Positions 24,497 to 33,237 of a stretch of 56,509 nt of DNA are shown here, piece by piece (position 1 is the stretch's first letter; each line of letters starts with the position of its first letter). The stretch is from WVXT01 sp964403285 (GTDB taxonomy: Bacteria; UBA6262; WVXT01). The DNA is taken from assembly GCA_964403285.1 (NCBI GenBank), contig CAYOFG010000009.1:1-56509 (forward strand). The letters run 5' to 3'. The notes below the pieces were generated by a model. It did not search any database and was not told the DNA's origin. It saw only the letters and a program-made list of their open reading frames with translations. The translations under genes and the position numbers were made by a program.

Positions 24497-25186
24497 GTGG
24501 CAAAACAGAGGATTTTAGTAGTCGATGATGAACCAGATCTTGTGGAGCTGGTCAAAGATGTGTTAGAGCGGAATAATTATTTGGTCATTTCGGCGCGCAA
24601 TGCTGATCTTGCTATCAAGAAGGTCAGAGAATCTAATCCGGACCTAATAATTTTAGATTTGAATCTTCCGGGTATCGGAGGAATAGAGGTTTGTCGTATT
24701 TTGAAGCGAGACAAAAAAACGAGTTCTGTTCCCATTATCATGTTGACTGTAAAATCGACTGAGACGGACAAGATTGCCGGCCTGGAAGCAGGAGCTGACG
24801 ACTATATGACCAAGCCTTTCAGTACAGCTGAACTGGTGGCCAGAACAAGGGCTGTTCTAAGAAGGATGCTCTATGCGGGCGAGCCAGGAGAGGTTCTGGT
24901 GTCTGGAGATATCAGGCTCGATTCGACTGAACATATGGTATATGTGGTGAATGAACAAATCGATCTTACACCAAAAGAGTTTAATCTGCTTTATCTATTG
25001 ATGAAGAAAAAGGGCAAAGTGCTCAGCAGAACTTTTCTCATTGAAAATATCTGGGGATACGAATATCTCGGTGGTACAAGAACTGTGGATGTCCACGTGC
25101 GCCATTTGAGAGAAAAGCTGGGGGATGAAGGGAAGAAGATAGAGACTGTTGAAGGCGTGGGTTATAAATTTATTGAGGAAGAATGA
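24497..25186 (+). CDS. OmpR/PhoB-family response regulator
   Basis: It has a receiver domain (VVDDEPDLVELVKD, phospho-Asp in LIILDLNLPGIGG, Lys in MTKPF) and a winged-helix DNA-binding domain (LTPKEFNLLYLLMKKKGKVLSR, ending RTVDVHVRHLREKLG and VEGVGYKF). I chose GTG 24497 because GGGAGGAG lies seven bases upstream; an ATG at 24482 would place that sequence inside the gene. The length is 229 residues. The four 11-bp-spaced TTTACA repeats just downstream (25208-25246) look like a PhoP/PhoB-type binding array, so it may activate the next gene. Confidence 0.93.
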   Translation: MAKQRILVVDDEPDLVELVKDVLERNNYLVISARNADLAIKKVRESNPDLIILDLNLPGIGGIEVCRILKRDKKTSSVPIIMLTVKSTETDKIAGLEAGADDYMTKPFSTAELVARTRAVLRRMLYAGEPGEVLVSGDIRLDSTEHMVYVVNEQIDLTPKEFNLLYLLMKKKGKVLSRTFLIENIWGYEYLGGTRTVDVHVRHLREKLGDEGKKIETVEGVGYKFIEEE

Positions 25187-25207
25187 CCATTCGATACCAA
25201 AGCAGAA

Positions 25208-25261
25208 TTTACAAAAATTTTACAAATTCTTAACGCATACTTTACATCAATAGGATATAAT
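25208..25261 (+). promoter_or_regulatory. Array of four PhoP/PhoB-type boxes with a -10 element
   Basis: TTTACA (25208), TTTACA (25219), TTAACG (25230) and TTTACA (25241) are spaced exactly 11 bp apart. TATAAT (25256-25261) follows, with no good -35 box. This is the layout of promoters activated by OmpR/PhoB-family dimers (for example Bacillus PhoP boxes, TTAACA-like repeats). The target is the receiver gene at 25315. Confidence 0.65.
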
Positions 25262-25314
25262 TAGTAAGAGTAAGAGAAGAGTCTATTTATTTCCCATGAT
25301 GTGGAGAAATGACT

Positions 25315-25719
25315 ATGAAGGCAAAGATTTTAATCGTAGACGACGATCCAGACCTTACAAATCTGGTCAAGAGTATTCTGGAAGCAGAGAACTATATGGT
25401 CTTTGCGGTGGAGAGCGGGGAAGAAGCATTGGGAGAAGTGCCTAAATTGAGGCCGGACTTAATCATTCTGGACATAATACTTCCGGGTATAGATGGTTAT
25501 GATACGTGCAAGATTTTGAAGACCGATGAGCATACCAGTCTTATTCCCATTATAATATTGAGTATTAAATGTGGGGTTAAAGATAGAATTGCAGGACTAA
25601 ACATAGGAGCAGATGATTACATTACTAAGCCTTTTGACCCTGATGAGTTAACGGCAAGAGTGGAAGCGGTATTAAGGGGCTATGGATGCTCGCCCATTTC
25701 TGGAGGCGAGAAGAACTGA
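25315..25719 (+). CDS. Single-domain response regulator (CheY-like receiver)
   Basis: This protein is only a receiver domain, about 134 residues: ILIVDDDPDLTNLVKSIL, phospho-Asp in LIILDIILPGIDGYD, and Lys in ITKPFDPDELTARVEAVL. There is no output domain, so it likely acts by protein contact or as a phosphate relay. ATG 25315 has GGAG eight bases upstream; the earlier ATG 25309 is too close to it. Sequence is closest in style to the receiver of the neighbouring OmpR regulator, suggesting duplication. A rho-independent terminator follows at 25750. Confidence 0.9.
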   Translation: MKAKILIVDDDPDLTNLVKSILEAENYMVFAVESGEEALGEVPKLRPDLIILDIILPGIDGYDTCKILKTDEHTSLIPIIILSIKCGVKDRIAGLNIGADDYITKPFDPDELTARVEAVLRGYGCSPISGGEKN

Positions 25720-25749
25720 CTCCTTGCTCGTGGTTAAGATTTTTATATG

Positions 25750-25782
25750 ACCCTCTGACATATTATGTTAGAGGGTTTTTTT
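25750..25782 (+). terminator. Rho-independent terminator after the receiver gene
   Basis: ACCCTCTGACAT and ATGTTAGAGGGT pair around a short loop and are followed by seven T. It separates the signalling cluster from remB-gyrB-gyrA. Confidence 0.85.
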
Positions 25783-25826
25783 ATCACTTTTCCCTTGTCC
25801 TGAACCTGGAATAAGGGGGATTTCTC

Positions 25827-25855
25827 TTGACAAATAGCGTTAAAAAAGGTAAAAT
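25827..25855 (+). promoter_or_regulatory. Promoter for remB-gyrB
   Basis: TTGACA (25827-25832), 17 bp, TAAAAT (25850-25855). Transcription would begin near 25862, so the remB start must lie downstream of it, which supports ATG 25895. Confidence 0.7.
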
Positions 25856-25894
25856 AAATTGAAAAAAAATCGAAATTTGTCCCTCGTAGAATCT

Positions 25895-26101
25895 ATGTTT
25901 TTATGCATTGGAAATGGCCAGATAATTGATACCCAAAAAATAGTTATTATCCTTGATATACACAAGGAGAAGAGGGAACAATTTTCCAGTTCAAAACAGA
26001 AGGTAAGAGCAGCGATATTACTTAAGGACGGTTCCTTACACTTATCGAAGATTAGTGCGCGAGCTTTAGGGAAGAGAATTGAGAGGTGGGGAGGTAGATA
26101 G
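25895..26101 (+). CDS. remB: RemB/YaaB-like DUF370 protein
   Basis: The 68-residue protein reads MFLCIGNGQIIDTQKIVIILD and ends LHLSKISARALGKRIERWGGR, matching the DUF370 (RemA/RemB) pattern. In Bacillus subtilis RemB is encoded between recF and gyrB and the family regulates biofilm matrix genes; here the gene is likewise just before gyrB. The conserved family start agrees with ATG 25895; an upstream TTG (25859) would precede the predicted transcription start. No clear Shine-Dalgarno sequence is visible. DNA-binding activity is known for RemA and is inferred here. Confidence 0.8.
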   Translation: MFLCIGNGQIIDTQKIVIILDIHKEKREQFSSSKQKVRAAILLKDGSLHLSKISARALGKRIERWGGR

Positions 26102-26108
26102 TAAGAAG

Positions 26109-28544
26109 ATGGTTTCAGGAAAGAGCGAGTATACTGCTGATAAGATTCAGGTTCTGGAGGGATTGGAGTCGGTTCAGAAGAGGCCGGCTATGTATATAGG
26201 GACAACAGGACCTATGGGATTGCACCATCTCGTGGAGGAGGCTGTAGATAACAGCATCGATGAGGTTTTAGCCGGCTACTGTAAGAATATTGATGTTACC
26301 ATTCGTCAGGATAATAGCGTCTGCGTCGTGGACGATGGCCGGGGCATCCCTGTGGATATTCATCTTACCGAGAAGAGACCAGCAGTAGAAGTTATTATGA
26401 CTAAACTCTTTGCCGGGGCGAAGTTCGATAAGAAAGTATATAAAGCATCGGGCGGGCTCCACGGTGTGGGGATTTCTGTGGTAAATGCCCTTTCCGAATG
26501 GCTGGAGGTGGAAGTCTATCGAGATGGTAAGATTTATAAACAGTCGTACCATCGAGGCAAACCAGATTACGATCTAAAGGTTGTAGGCAACAGTGATGAT
26601 CAAGGAACTAAGATAACTTTTAAGCCAGATGCTAAGGTGTTTACGGAGAGTGTCTCTTTCAATTTCGACATTCTCTCTAACCGTTTGCGTGAACTGGCAT
26701 TTCTGAATCCCGGTACTACCATAAATATTTATGATGAGCGAGAAGACAAACAGCACTCTTTCTCTTATGAGGGAGGAATCGGCTCTTTCGTAAAATATCT
26801 GAATACTAACAAGAATGTTGTCCATAAAGATCCTATCTACTTTGTCCGGGAGAAAGAGGGGGTAAACGCGGAGATTGCCCTTCAGTATAATGATGGTTAC
26901 ACCGAAAATATCTTTACCTTTGCCAATAATATCAATACTAAAGAAGGTGGCACGCACCTTATCGGGTTTAAAACTTCTCTAACCAGAGTAATCAATGATT
27001 ACATAAGGCGAAACGCTGCCCTGAAGGACAAACAGGTAACACTTTCCGGTGAGGATGTGCGCGAGGGGCTAACTGCAGTAATTAGCGTGAAAGTACCCGA
27101 ACCGCAATTCGAAGGTCAGACCAAAACCAGGCTGGGTAATTCCGAAGTGAAGGGAATTGTAGAGTCTGTGGTTGGCGAATACCTGAGCGCTTTTTGGGAA
27201 GAGAATCCTTCTGTCGCCAACAAGATTGTTGAAAAATCGATCACGGCAGCGCGCGCCAGGGAAGCTGCCAGGAAAGCGCGCGAACTGACCAGGAGAAAAG
27301 GGGCGCTGGATAGTGCTTCTCTGCCCGGGAAATTGGCTGATTGCATAGAGACGGATCCTTCATTGTGTGAATTATATATAGTCGAAGGCGATTCTGCTGG
27401 GGGAAGTGCAAAACAAGGTAGAGACAGAGCTTTCCAGGCCATCCTTCCCTTAAAGGGAAAGATACTAAATGTGGAGAAGGCGCGGTTAGATAAAGTGCTC
27501 TCCAATGAGGAAATCCGAACAATAATTGCTGCTGTAGGAAGCGGCATTGGCGAAGAGGAGTTTGACCTGGCAAAAGCGCGCTACCATAGAATCATAATTA
27601 TGACCGATGCTGATGTTGATGGGGCACATATCCGGACACTGCTATTGACCTTTTTCTATCGCCAGATGCGCAGCCTGATTGAGAAGGGTTATGTATATAT
27701 AGCCCAACCGCCCCTTTACAGGGTAAAAAAAGGTAAACAGGAAATGTATTTGGGTGATGAAGATGGACTGGATAGATACTTATTAAGCCAGGGTATGCAG
27801 GGCATCAGGCTCTTTAAATTAGAGGATGGCAAGGAAGTCTTAGAATATGAAGAAGAAAAGATTAAACAGATTCTCCAGGGACTAATGGAACTGGAAGGGC
27901 TTCTTAAGAAAGCGGGAAAAAAAGGAATTACCTGGGGAAATTTCTTACAGCTGAATAGAGCGGATAGGCTCCCTTTATATTCTGTAACGGAGTTTGGTAA
28001 GCAAGGTTCTTTGCCTAAGAAGAGATACTTATATTCAGAAAAAGAGCTAAAAAATTTCCGCAAAGAGCTTACGGAGAACGAAAAGGGCAAGAGTAAAGGG
28101 AAAGATCAACCCAGTGAAGAGAAAGGGGCAGAAGTGAAGGACCTCTGGGAGTTGAAAAAGATAAGGGAGGTTGTAGCTAACCTGGGAAAGACGGGTCTGG
28201 ACATTTCCCGCTATGGCAAGGAGAGCGTCGAGCAAGCGATAAATAGGATAAGATGTAATGGAGAGGAGCTCGATGTGCACAGTTTTGGTGAGATGCTGGA
28301 GGTGGTAAAGAATCTAGGAAGAAAAGGAGTCAATGTCCAGAGATATAAAGGTCTGGGAGAGATGAATCCTATTCAATTGTGGGAGACGACAATGGATCCC
28401 AAGAAGAGAACGCTGCTTCAGGTCCAACTGGAAGATGAGGTAGAGGCGGATAGGATATTCACTGCTCTCATGGGAGATAAAGTGGAACCGCGGAAAGATT
28501 TTATAGAAGCCTATGCTCCTGAAGTGAAAAACCTGGATATATAA
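26109..28544 (+). CDS. gyrB: DNA gyrase subunit B
   Basis: This is the ATPase subunit of gyrase, which introduces negative supercoils. It has the GHKL ATPase (EAVDNSIDEVLAG, VVDDGRGIPVD, GGLHGVGISVVNALSEWL), the transducer, and the Toprim domain (YIVEGDSAGGSAKQGRDR, then IIMTDADVDGAHIRTLLL). The C-terminal QRYKGLGEMNPIQLWETTMDP is diagnostic. The protein has about 811 residues because a charged insertion of about 170 residues lies between the Toprim halves and that motif, as in proteobacterial GyrB. ATG 26109 is used; TTG 26079, with a closer Shine-Dalgarno (AGGGA), is a real alternative overlapping remB. Confidence 0.97.
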   Translation: MVSGKSEYTADKIQVLEGLESVQKRPAMYIGTTGPMGLHHLVEEAVDNSIDEVLAGYCKNIDVTIRQDNSVCVVDDGRGIPVDIHLTEKRPAVEVIMTKLFAGAKFDKKVYKASGGLHGVGISVVNALSEWLEVEVYRDGKIYKQSYHRGKPDYDLKVVGNSDDQGTKITFKPDAKVFTESVSFNFDILSNRLRELAFLNPGTTINIYDEREDKQHSFSYEGGIGSFVKYLNTNKNVVHKDPIYFVREKEGVNAEIALQYNDGYTENIFTFANNINTKEGGTHLIGFKTSLTRVINDYIRRNAALKDKQVTLSGEDVREGLTAVISVKVPEPQFEGQTKTRLGNSEVKGIVESVVGEYLSAFWEENPSVANKIVEKSITAARAREAARKARELTRRKGALDSASLPGKLADCIETDPSLCELYIVEGDSAGGSAKQGRDRAFQAILPLKGKILNVEKARLDKVLSNEEIRTIIAAVGSGIGEEEFDLAKARYHRIIIMTDADVDGAHIRTLLLTFFYRQMRSLIEKGYVYIAQPPLYRVKKGKQEMYLGDEDGLDRYLLSQGMQGIRLFKLEDGKEVLEYEEEKIKQILQGLMELEGLLKKAGKKGITWGNFLQLNRADRLPLYSVTEFGKQGSLPKKRYLYSEKELKNFRKELTENEKGKSKGKDQPSEEKGAEVKDLWELKKIREVVANLGKTGLDISRYGKESVEQAINRIRCNGEELDVHSFGEMLEVVKNLGRKGVNVQRYKGLGEMNPIQLWETTMDPKKRTLLQVQLEDEVEADRIFTALMGDKVEPRKDFIEAYAPEVKNLDI

Positions 28545-28556
28545 TGGAAAGAGATA

Positions 28557-28732
28557 GAAAAGTTAGTTTGCTCATCGCTGAAATTTCTTGCTAACAAAAT
28601 CTATTGCTAGCTACACTAAAATTTCAAAAACTCCCCCGATAAATCGGGGTCGAACAATTGAAATTTTTATTGTTTCGCTCGCAAAGATTTAGTAAAGCAA
28701 GAAATTAAAAACTCCTTGCGAACTAACTTTTC
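28557..28732. repeat. 176-bp foldback element (copy 2)
   Basis: GAAAAGTTAGTTTGC (28557-28571) pairs with GCGAACTAACTTTTC (28718-28732) over 15 bp with one G-T pair. AATTTCTTGCT and AGCAAGAAATT form an inner stem. A CCCCGATAAATCGGGG hairpin sits near the middle. The AGTTTGCTCATCGCT core is shared with copy 1, but the arms differ in sequence while staying complementary. It occupies most of the gyrB-gyrA spacer. Confidence 0.75.
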
Positions 28733-28836
28733 CTAGAAAGAGGGATGAAAGGAAAGATATTGCCCTTGTTTCCTCGCTAAAATTCCCATGCTTCTCAAAA
28801 TCAACTCTTCCCTAAAGAGAGATTAAAGGAGAAATT

Positions 28837-31800
28837 ATGGAAGGTTCTGAGAAGATTAGACCGAGAAACATAGAAGATGAGATGAAAGATTCGTATATAG
28901 ATTACGCGATGAGCGTAATTGTGGGTAGGGCTCTTCCTGATGTGAGAGATGGTTTGAAACCGGTTCACCGGCGTATTCTCTATGCTATGCAGGAGCTCGG
29001 TTTAGCTGCTAATAAGCCTTATAAAAAGAGCGCCCGGGTGGTGGGAGAAGTGTTGGGGAAATACCATCCCCATGGAGATATGGCTGTATATGATGCTATG
29101 GTGAGAATGGTTCAGGATTTCTCCTTAAGGCATCCGCTCATTGATGGGCAGGGTAATTTCGGCAGCGTTGATGGCGATGCAGCGGCCGCGATGCGCTACT
29201 GTGTTAGTGGAGATTCTTTTATTGTTACAGATAGAGGGTTACAAAGAATCGGAGAGATGCCTCATCACTCAGAAGTATCCTTTCAAGTACTTTCAGCAAA
29301 TAATAAAATAAATCATGTCTCAAAATGGTTTGATTCGGGGGAGCACCCAACCAAAATAATCGAAACCTACAGGGGATTTAGTCTGTGCGGGAGCCTTAAT
29401 CATCCCATTCTTACCTGGCAAAAAGAGGGAGGAAGACTACAGTTTAAGTGGAAATTACTAAGCGACGTTAAAGAAGGCGACTACACAGTAATTAGTAGAA
29501 GCAATTTATTGTTTCCTAGAAAAGACCCATCTTTAAGACGATTTTATCCAAAGCCCAAAAATAGATGGGAGATTCACAAACTTCCCCGGTTTATGAACGA
29601 AGACCTTGCCTTTATTTTGGGGGCAATAGTTTCCGAGGGAAATATTGGTAAGGAAAAGATTGGATTTTGCAATAACGACAGAGAATTTATCGAAAAGTTT
29701 AAGACAAGCTTTAAAAGGGTATTCCCGGATTGCCGACTTCATGAATTTGTGAGAAGACCTGTAGGATATACCAAAAAAAGCTACACGTCTTTAGAAATCC
29801 ATTCCTTACAGATAATAGAATTTTTAAGAAACCTTGGGCTGACTCCGGGCAGAGCGAGAGAAAAGGTCGTGCCGGAAATAATATTTCAGTCCTCAAAGAA
29901 GTCAATCGCTTCATTTCTGCGCAGTTTTGCGGAAGGAGATGGAAGCGTATCTATATCTTCTTCTTTAAGAAGCTCAGAATTAGCTTTTATCTCGGTCAGC
30001 AAAAAACTGATGCAAGAATTACAAATTTTGCTGCTGAGGTTTGGAATAGATTCTTCCTATAGATTTCAGAAGTCAAGAAATGTTTTTAAATTGTTTATTA
30101 GAAGTTACGAGAATCTCAATTTATTCAAAGATGAGATAGGCTTTGTTAAAGAAAGAAAGCAGAAGAAATTAGCAGAGATTTCTAAAAGAAATAGTAGCGG
30201 CTGGGTTATGTCAAAGATGGATTTTATACCCTATTTATCTGACTATATTCGCAAAAGTGATAAGTACAAAAAGTACAAATATAAGGGATATAGAGGATGG
30301 TTAATTAAGCATAATATCGACAGATATACAAAGATAGAAAAATGCTGGCTAGATTTAAGGAGAATACTCGACAGAGAAGACGCACGCTTATATGAAGACT
30401 TGAAAAGGAACAGATATGTCTTTGATAAAGTTGTTTCTGTCAAGGACGGAGGGATAAAAAGAGTCTATTCAATTAGAGTAGATAACCCCTGCCATTCATT
30501 TGTATCAAATGGATTTATAAGTCACAACACAGAGGTGAGGCTGGCGAGCATTGCTTCAGAAATGCTTGCCGATATTGATAAGAAGACAGTCGACTTTGTG
30601 CCCAATTTTGATGAGTCTTTAGAAGAGCCTGTGGTCCTGCCTGCCCGGTTCCCCAACCTCCTGGTCAACGGTTCTTCCGGTATTGCTGTGGGCATGGCCA
30701 CCAATATACCGCCTCATAACCTGGGAGAGGTTATTGATGGAATAGAGATGCTCATAGATAATCCCCAGGTTGAAATTACAGAATTAATGAAAGTAATCAA
30801 AGGGCCAGACTTCCCTACTGGTGGGATGATATTCGGGAATAAGGGGATAAGAAATGCCTACCGCACAGGCAGGGGTTCGATTAAGTTGAGGGCCGATGTT
30901 GATATTGAACAGATTAGTGGTGGCAGGGAAGCTATAGTGGTCAAAGAGCTTCCCTATCAGGTAAACAAAGCTCAGCTTGTGGAGACAATAGCCAATCTGG
31001 TAAGGGATAAGAAGATAGATAGTATAAGTAACCTGCGTGACGAATCTGACCGCGAGGGAATGCGCGTAGTTATTGAACTGAAACGGGAAGCGAACTCGCA
31101 GATTGTGCTTAACCAGTTATTCAATCACACGCAAATGGAGACTACTTTCGGGGTAATTACGCTTGCCCTGGTAAACAATGTTCCCCGAATACTGAATCTC
31201 AAGCAAGTGCTCACCCAGTACCTTGAATACCGAAAGGAGATCGTTACCCGGCGCACGAAATTTGAATTGGAGAAGGCAGAAGAACGAGCCCACATTCTGG
31301 AAGGGTTAAAGAAGGCAGTCGAAAATATAGATAAAGTAATTGATATTATTGAGAAATCGAAAGATGTAGATATGGCGAGAGAGTCATTAATGGAGAATTT
31401 CAAATTCAGTAAGGCACAGGCCCAGGCGATTCTGGATATGCGGTTGCATCAATTGACCGGCTTGGAGAGAGACAAGATATTGGAAGAGTATGTAGAACTG
31501 ATTAAAAATATAGAGCAATTCAAAGCGATTCTTGCCACTCCGCAAAAGGTTCTGGACATCATCAGGAAAGAATTAGTAGACGTAAAGGAAAAATACGGAG
31601 AAAAACGGAAAACCAAAATTAAGGCTCAGGCAATAGAAATGGATATAGAAGACCTCATTCCCGAAGAGGATGTAGTGGTCACTATCTCCCACGCTGGCTA
31701 TGTCAAGAGGCTCCTTGTCTCCACATATCGTGCTCAAAGGAGAGGGGGCAGAGGAATTACAGGAATGGTAACCAGGGAAGAAGATTTTATAGAGAACATA

Positions 31801-32610
31801 TTTATCACCACCACGCACAGCTATATGCTATTCTTCACCAACCTGGGTAAAGTCTACTGGTTGAAAGTTTATGAGATTCCCGAGGCAAGTCGAATTGCCA
31901 GGGGGAAGGCGATTGTGAATCTGGTCAGGCTTTCTTCTATCGGCGAATCGATTACGGCAATGGTAGCTGTAAGAGACTTCACCAAGGAGGCAGAGAATAA
32001 TCTCTTGATGGCAACTTGTAATGGAGTGGTAAAGATGACCTCTTTAAGGGAGTATTCGAATCCCCGGAGAGGCGGTATTATAGCCATAAAACTGGGTAAG
32101 AAAGATAGTCTGATCGATGTTAAGATTACTACCGGCAAAGAAGAGGCAATTGTCGGCACGAAAAAAGGAAAGGCCATCCGTTTTGCAGAAGAAGAAATAC
32201 GTTCTATTGGTCGTACGGCACAGGGAGTAAGGGGCATAAGGCTGGGAAAAGGGGATGGAGTGGTGGGTATGGAGATAATGAAAAAAGGTGATACACTCCT
32301 AACCGCCACGTCCAAAGGTTATGGAAAGAGGACGGATGTGGAAAAATATAGACTGCAGGGACGGGGGGGCAAGGGCGTAATTAACATAATAACCGACCAA
32401 AGGAATGGTGAAGTAGTGGGAATAAAAAGTGTCACTGACAGTGACGATGTGGTGTTAGTTACCTCCCATGGCCTATTCATCCGTCAACGCGTAAAAGGTA
32501 TTCGACTCATAGGCAGGAGCACTAAAGGCGTAAGGCTAATCAGACTGGAGGAAGGGGACAGATTGGTGGCCATTGCCAGAGTGGTTAAAGAGAACGAGGA
32601 AAAAGAGTGA
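28837..32610 (+). CDS. gyrA: DNA gyrase subunit A with in-frame intein
   Basis: This is the breakage-reunion subunit of gyrase. The extein begins RPRNIEDEMKDSYIDYAMSVIVGRALPDVRDGLKPVHRR. The catalytic tyrosine is in AAMRY, and the next extein residue, Thr, appears only 443 residues later (TEVRLASIASEMLADI) because an intein splits Tyr121 from Thr. The spliced protein has 814 residues, normal for GyrA. A GyrA box, QRRGGRG, marks it as gyrase rather than topoisomerase IV. AAAGGAGAAATT precedes ATG 28837. It follows gyrB after the foldback element and overlaps the archease start. Activity requires splicing. Confidence 0.97.
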   Translation: MEGSEKIRPRNIEDEMKDSYIDYAMSVIVGRALPDVRDGLKPVHRRILYAMQELGLAANKPYKKSARVVGEVLGKYHPHGDMAVYDAMVRMVQDFSLRHPLIDGQGNFGSVDGDAAAAMRYCVSGDSFIVTDRGLQRIGEMPHHSEVSFQVLSANNKINHVSKWFDSGEHPTKIIETYRGFSLCGSLNHPILTWQKEGGRLQFKWKLLSDVKEGDYTVISRSNLLFPRKDPSLRRFYPKPKNRWEIHKLPRFMNEDLAFILGAIVSEGNIGKEKIGFCNNDREFIEKFKTSFKRVFPDCRLHEFVRRPVGYTKKSYTSLEIHSLQIIEFLRNLGLTPGRAREKVVPEIIFQSSKKSIASFLRSFAEGDGSVSISSSLRSSELAFISVSKKLMQELQILLLRFGIDSSYRFQKSRNVFKLFIRSYENLNLFKDEIGFVKERKQKKLAEISKRNSSGWVMSKMDFIPYLSDYIRKSDKYKKYKYKGYRGWLIKHNIDRYTKIEKCWLDLRRILDREDARLYEDLKRNRYVFDKVVSVKDGGIKRVYSIRVDNPCHSFVSNGFISHNTEVRLASIASEMLADIDKKTVDFVPNFDESLEEPVVLPARFPNLLVNGSSGIAVGMATNIPPHNLGEVIDGIEMLIDNPQVEITELMKVIKGPDFPTGGMIFGNKGIRNAYRTGRGSIKLRADVDIEQISGGREAIVVKELPYQVNKAQLVETIANLVRDKKIDSISNLRDESDREGMRVVIELKREANSQIVLNQLFNHTQMETTFGVITLALVNNVPRILNLKQVLTQYLEYRKEIVTRRTKFELEKAEERAHILEGLKKAVENIDKVIDIIEKSKDVDMARESLMENFKFSKAQAQAILDMRLHQLTGLERDKILEEYVELIKNIEQFKAILATPQKVLDIIRKELVDVKEKYGEKRKTKIKAQAIEMDIEDLIPEEDVVVTISHAGYVKRLLVSTYRAQRRGGRGITGMVTREEDFIENIFITTTHSYMLFFTNLGKVYWLKVYEIPEASRIARGKAIVNLVRLSSIGESITAMVAVRDFTKEAENNLLMATCNGVVKMTSLREYSNPRRGGIIAIKLGKKDSLIDVKITTGKEEAIVGTKKGKAIRFAEEEIRSIGRTAQGVRGIRLGKGDGVVGMEIMKKGDTLLTATSKGYGKRTDVEKYRLQGRGGKGVINIITDQRNGEVVGIKSVTDSDDVVLVTSHGLFIRQRVKGIRLIGRSTKGVRLIRLEEGDRLVAIARVVKENEEKE
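29200..30528 (+). mobile_element. GyrA intein with LAGLIDADG homing endonuclease
   Basis: The 443-residue insertion begins with Cys (CVSGDSFIVTDRGLQRI, block A). The block B histidine is in SLNHPILT. The end is FVSNGFISHN (blocks F and G), followed by Thr as the +1 residue. Two LAGLIDADG-like motifs, LGAIVSEGNIG and LRSFAEGDGSVS, mark a homing endonuclease domain. The site, directly after the catalytic tyrosine, is the same as in mycobacterial GyrA inteins (for example Mycobacterium xenopi, also Cys start and Thr +1). All terminal splicing residues are present, so it should splice; endonuclease activity is uncertain. Confidence 0.95.
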
Positions 32611-33032
32611 AGAAGTTTGAAGTAATTGAGCATACTGCAGATATGGGGATTAAAGCATATGGTAAAGATCTGAGTGAGCTATTTACCAATGCAGCCTATG
32701 GGATGGCAAGTTTGATTACAGATTTAGAGAAGGTGAACCCTAAAGACGCAGAAAATATCGCGTTAAAAGCAGAAAATAAGGAAGAGCTTCTAGTCTCCTG
32801 GCTGAACGAAATAATCTATCTTTCCGCTTCTAAGGGCAGGATCTTTTCCAAATTTGAGGTCTCGGAGATAGATGATAGGCATCTTAAGGCAAAGATATTC
32901 GGAGAAGAATTCGATATCGACAGACACCAGATAGAGACAGAGTTTAAGGCTGCTACCTACCACCGGCTTAAAATTTCAAATTCTAATCTGCCTGAGGGAG
33001 TTTTGCAGGCAGAGATAATATTCGATATTTAA
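32607..33032 (+). CDS. Archease, RtcB activator
   Basis: The 141-residue protein starts FEVIEHTADMGIKAYGKDLSELFTNAAYGM and ends AATYHRLKI, the archease signature. Archease speeds guanylylation and turnover of the RNA ligase RtcB. The conserved acidic residue in HTADMG and the C-terminal strands are present. The start is GTG 32607, which overlaps the gyrA stop by four bases, so it is translationally coupled to gyrA. rtcB follows after a 205-bp spacer filled by a repeat element. Family is clear. Confidence 0.95.
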   Translation: MKKFEVIEHTADMGIKAYGKDLSELFTNAAYGMASLITDLEKVNPKDAENIALKAENKEELLVSWLNEIIYLSASKGRIFSKFEVSEIDDRHLKAKIFGEEFDIDRHQIETEFKAATYHRLKISNSNLPEGVLQAEIIFDI

Positions 33033-33040
33033 ACAAAAAA

Positions 33041-33210
33041 GGGGTCAGAGTCATTTTTTTGACTCCTGGCCGGGAGGCACTCTAAACCCCGTTAGAAATG
33101 GATGTTAGAAATTCTCTTGGGGGAATTTCTAACGGGGTAAAGAATACCCGACCAGATGGCACCATAAATGGCGTCCAACCAAGCATAAATGAGAAAATCA
33201 CTCTGACCCC
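33041..33210. repeat. 170-bp element with GGGGTCAGAGT terminal inverted repeats, nested second repeat
   Basis: GGGGTCAGAGTCATTTT (33041-33057) and AAAATCACTCTGACCCC (33194-33210) are inverted with one mismatch. Inside, ACCCCGTTAGAAAT (33086-33099) and ATTTCTAACGGGGT (33125-33138) form another perfect 14-bp inverted repeat. The outer ends recur at 48150-48240. It lies in the archease-rtcB spacer. Confidence 0.8.
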
Positions 33211-33237
33211 ATTTTCTCATTTTCTAAGGAGAATACT

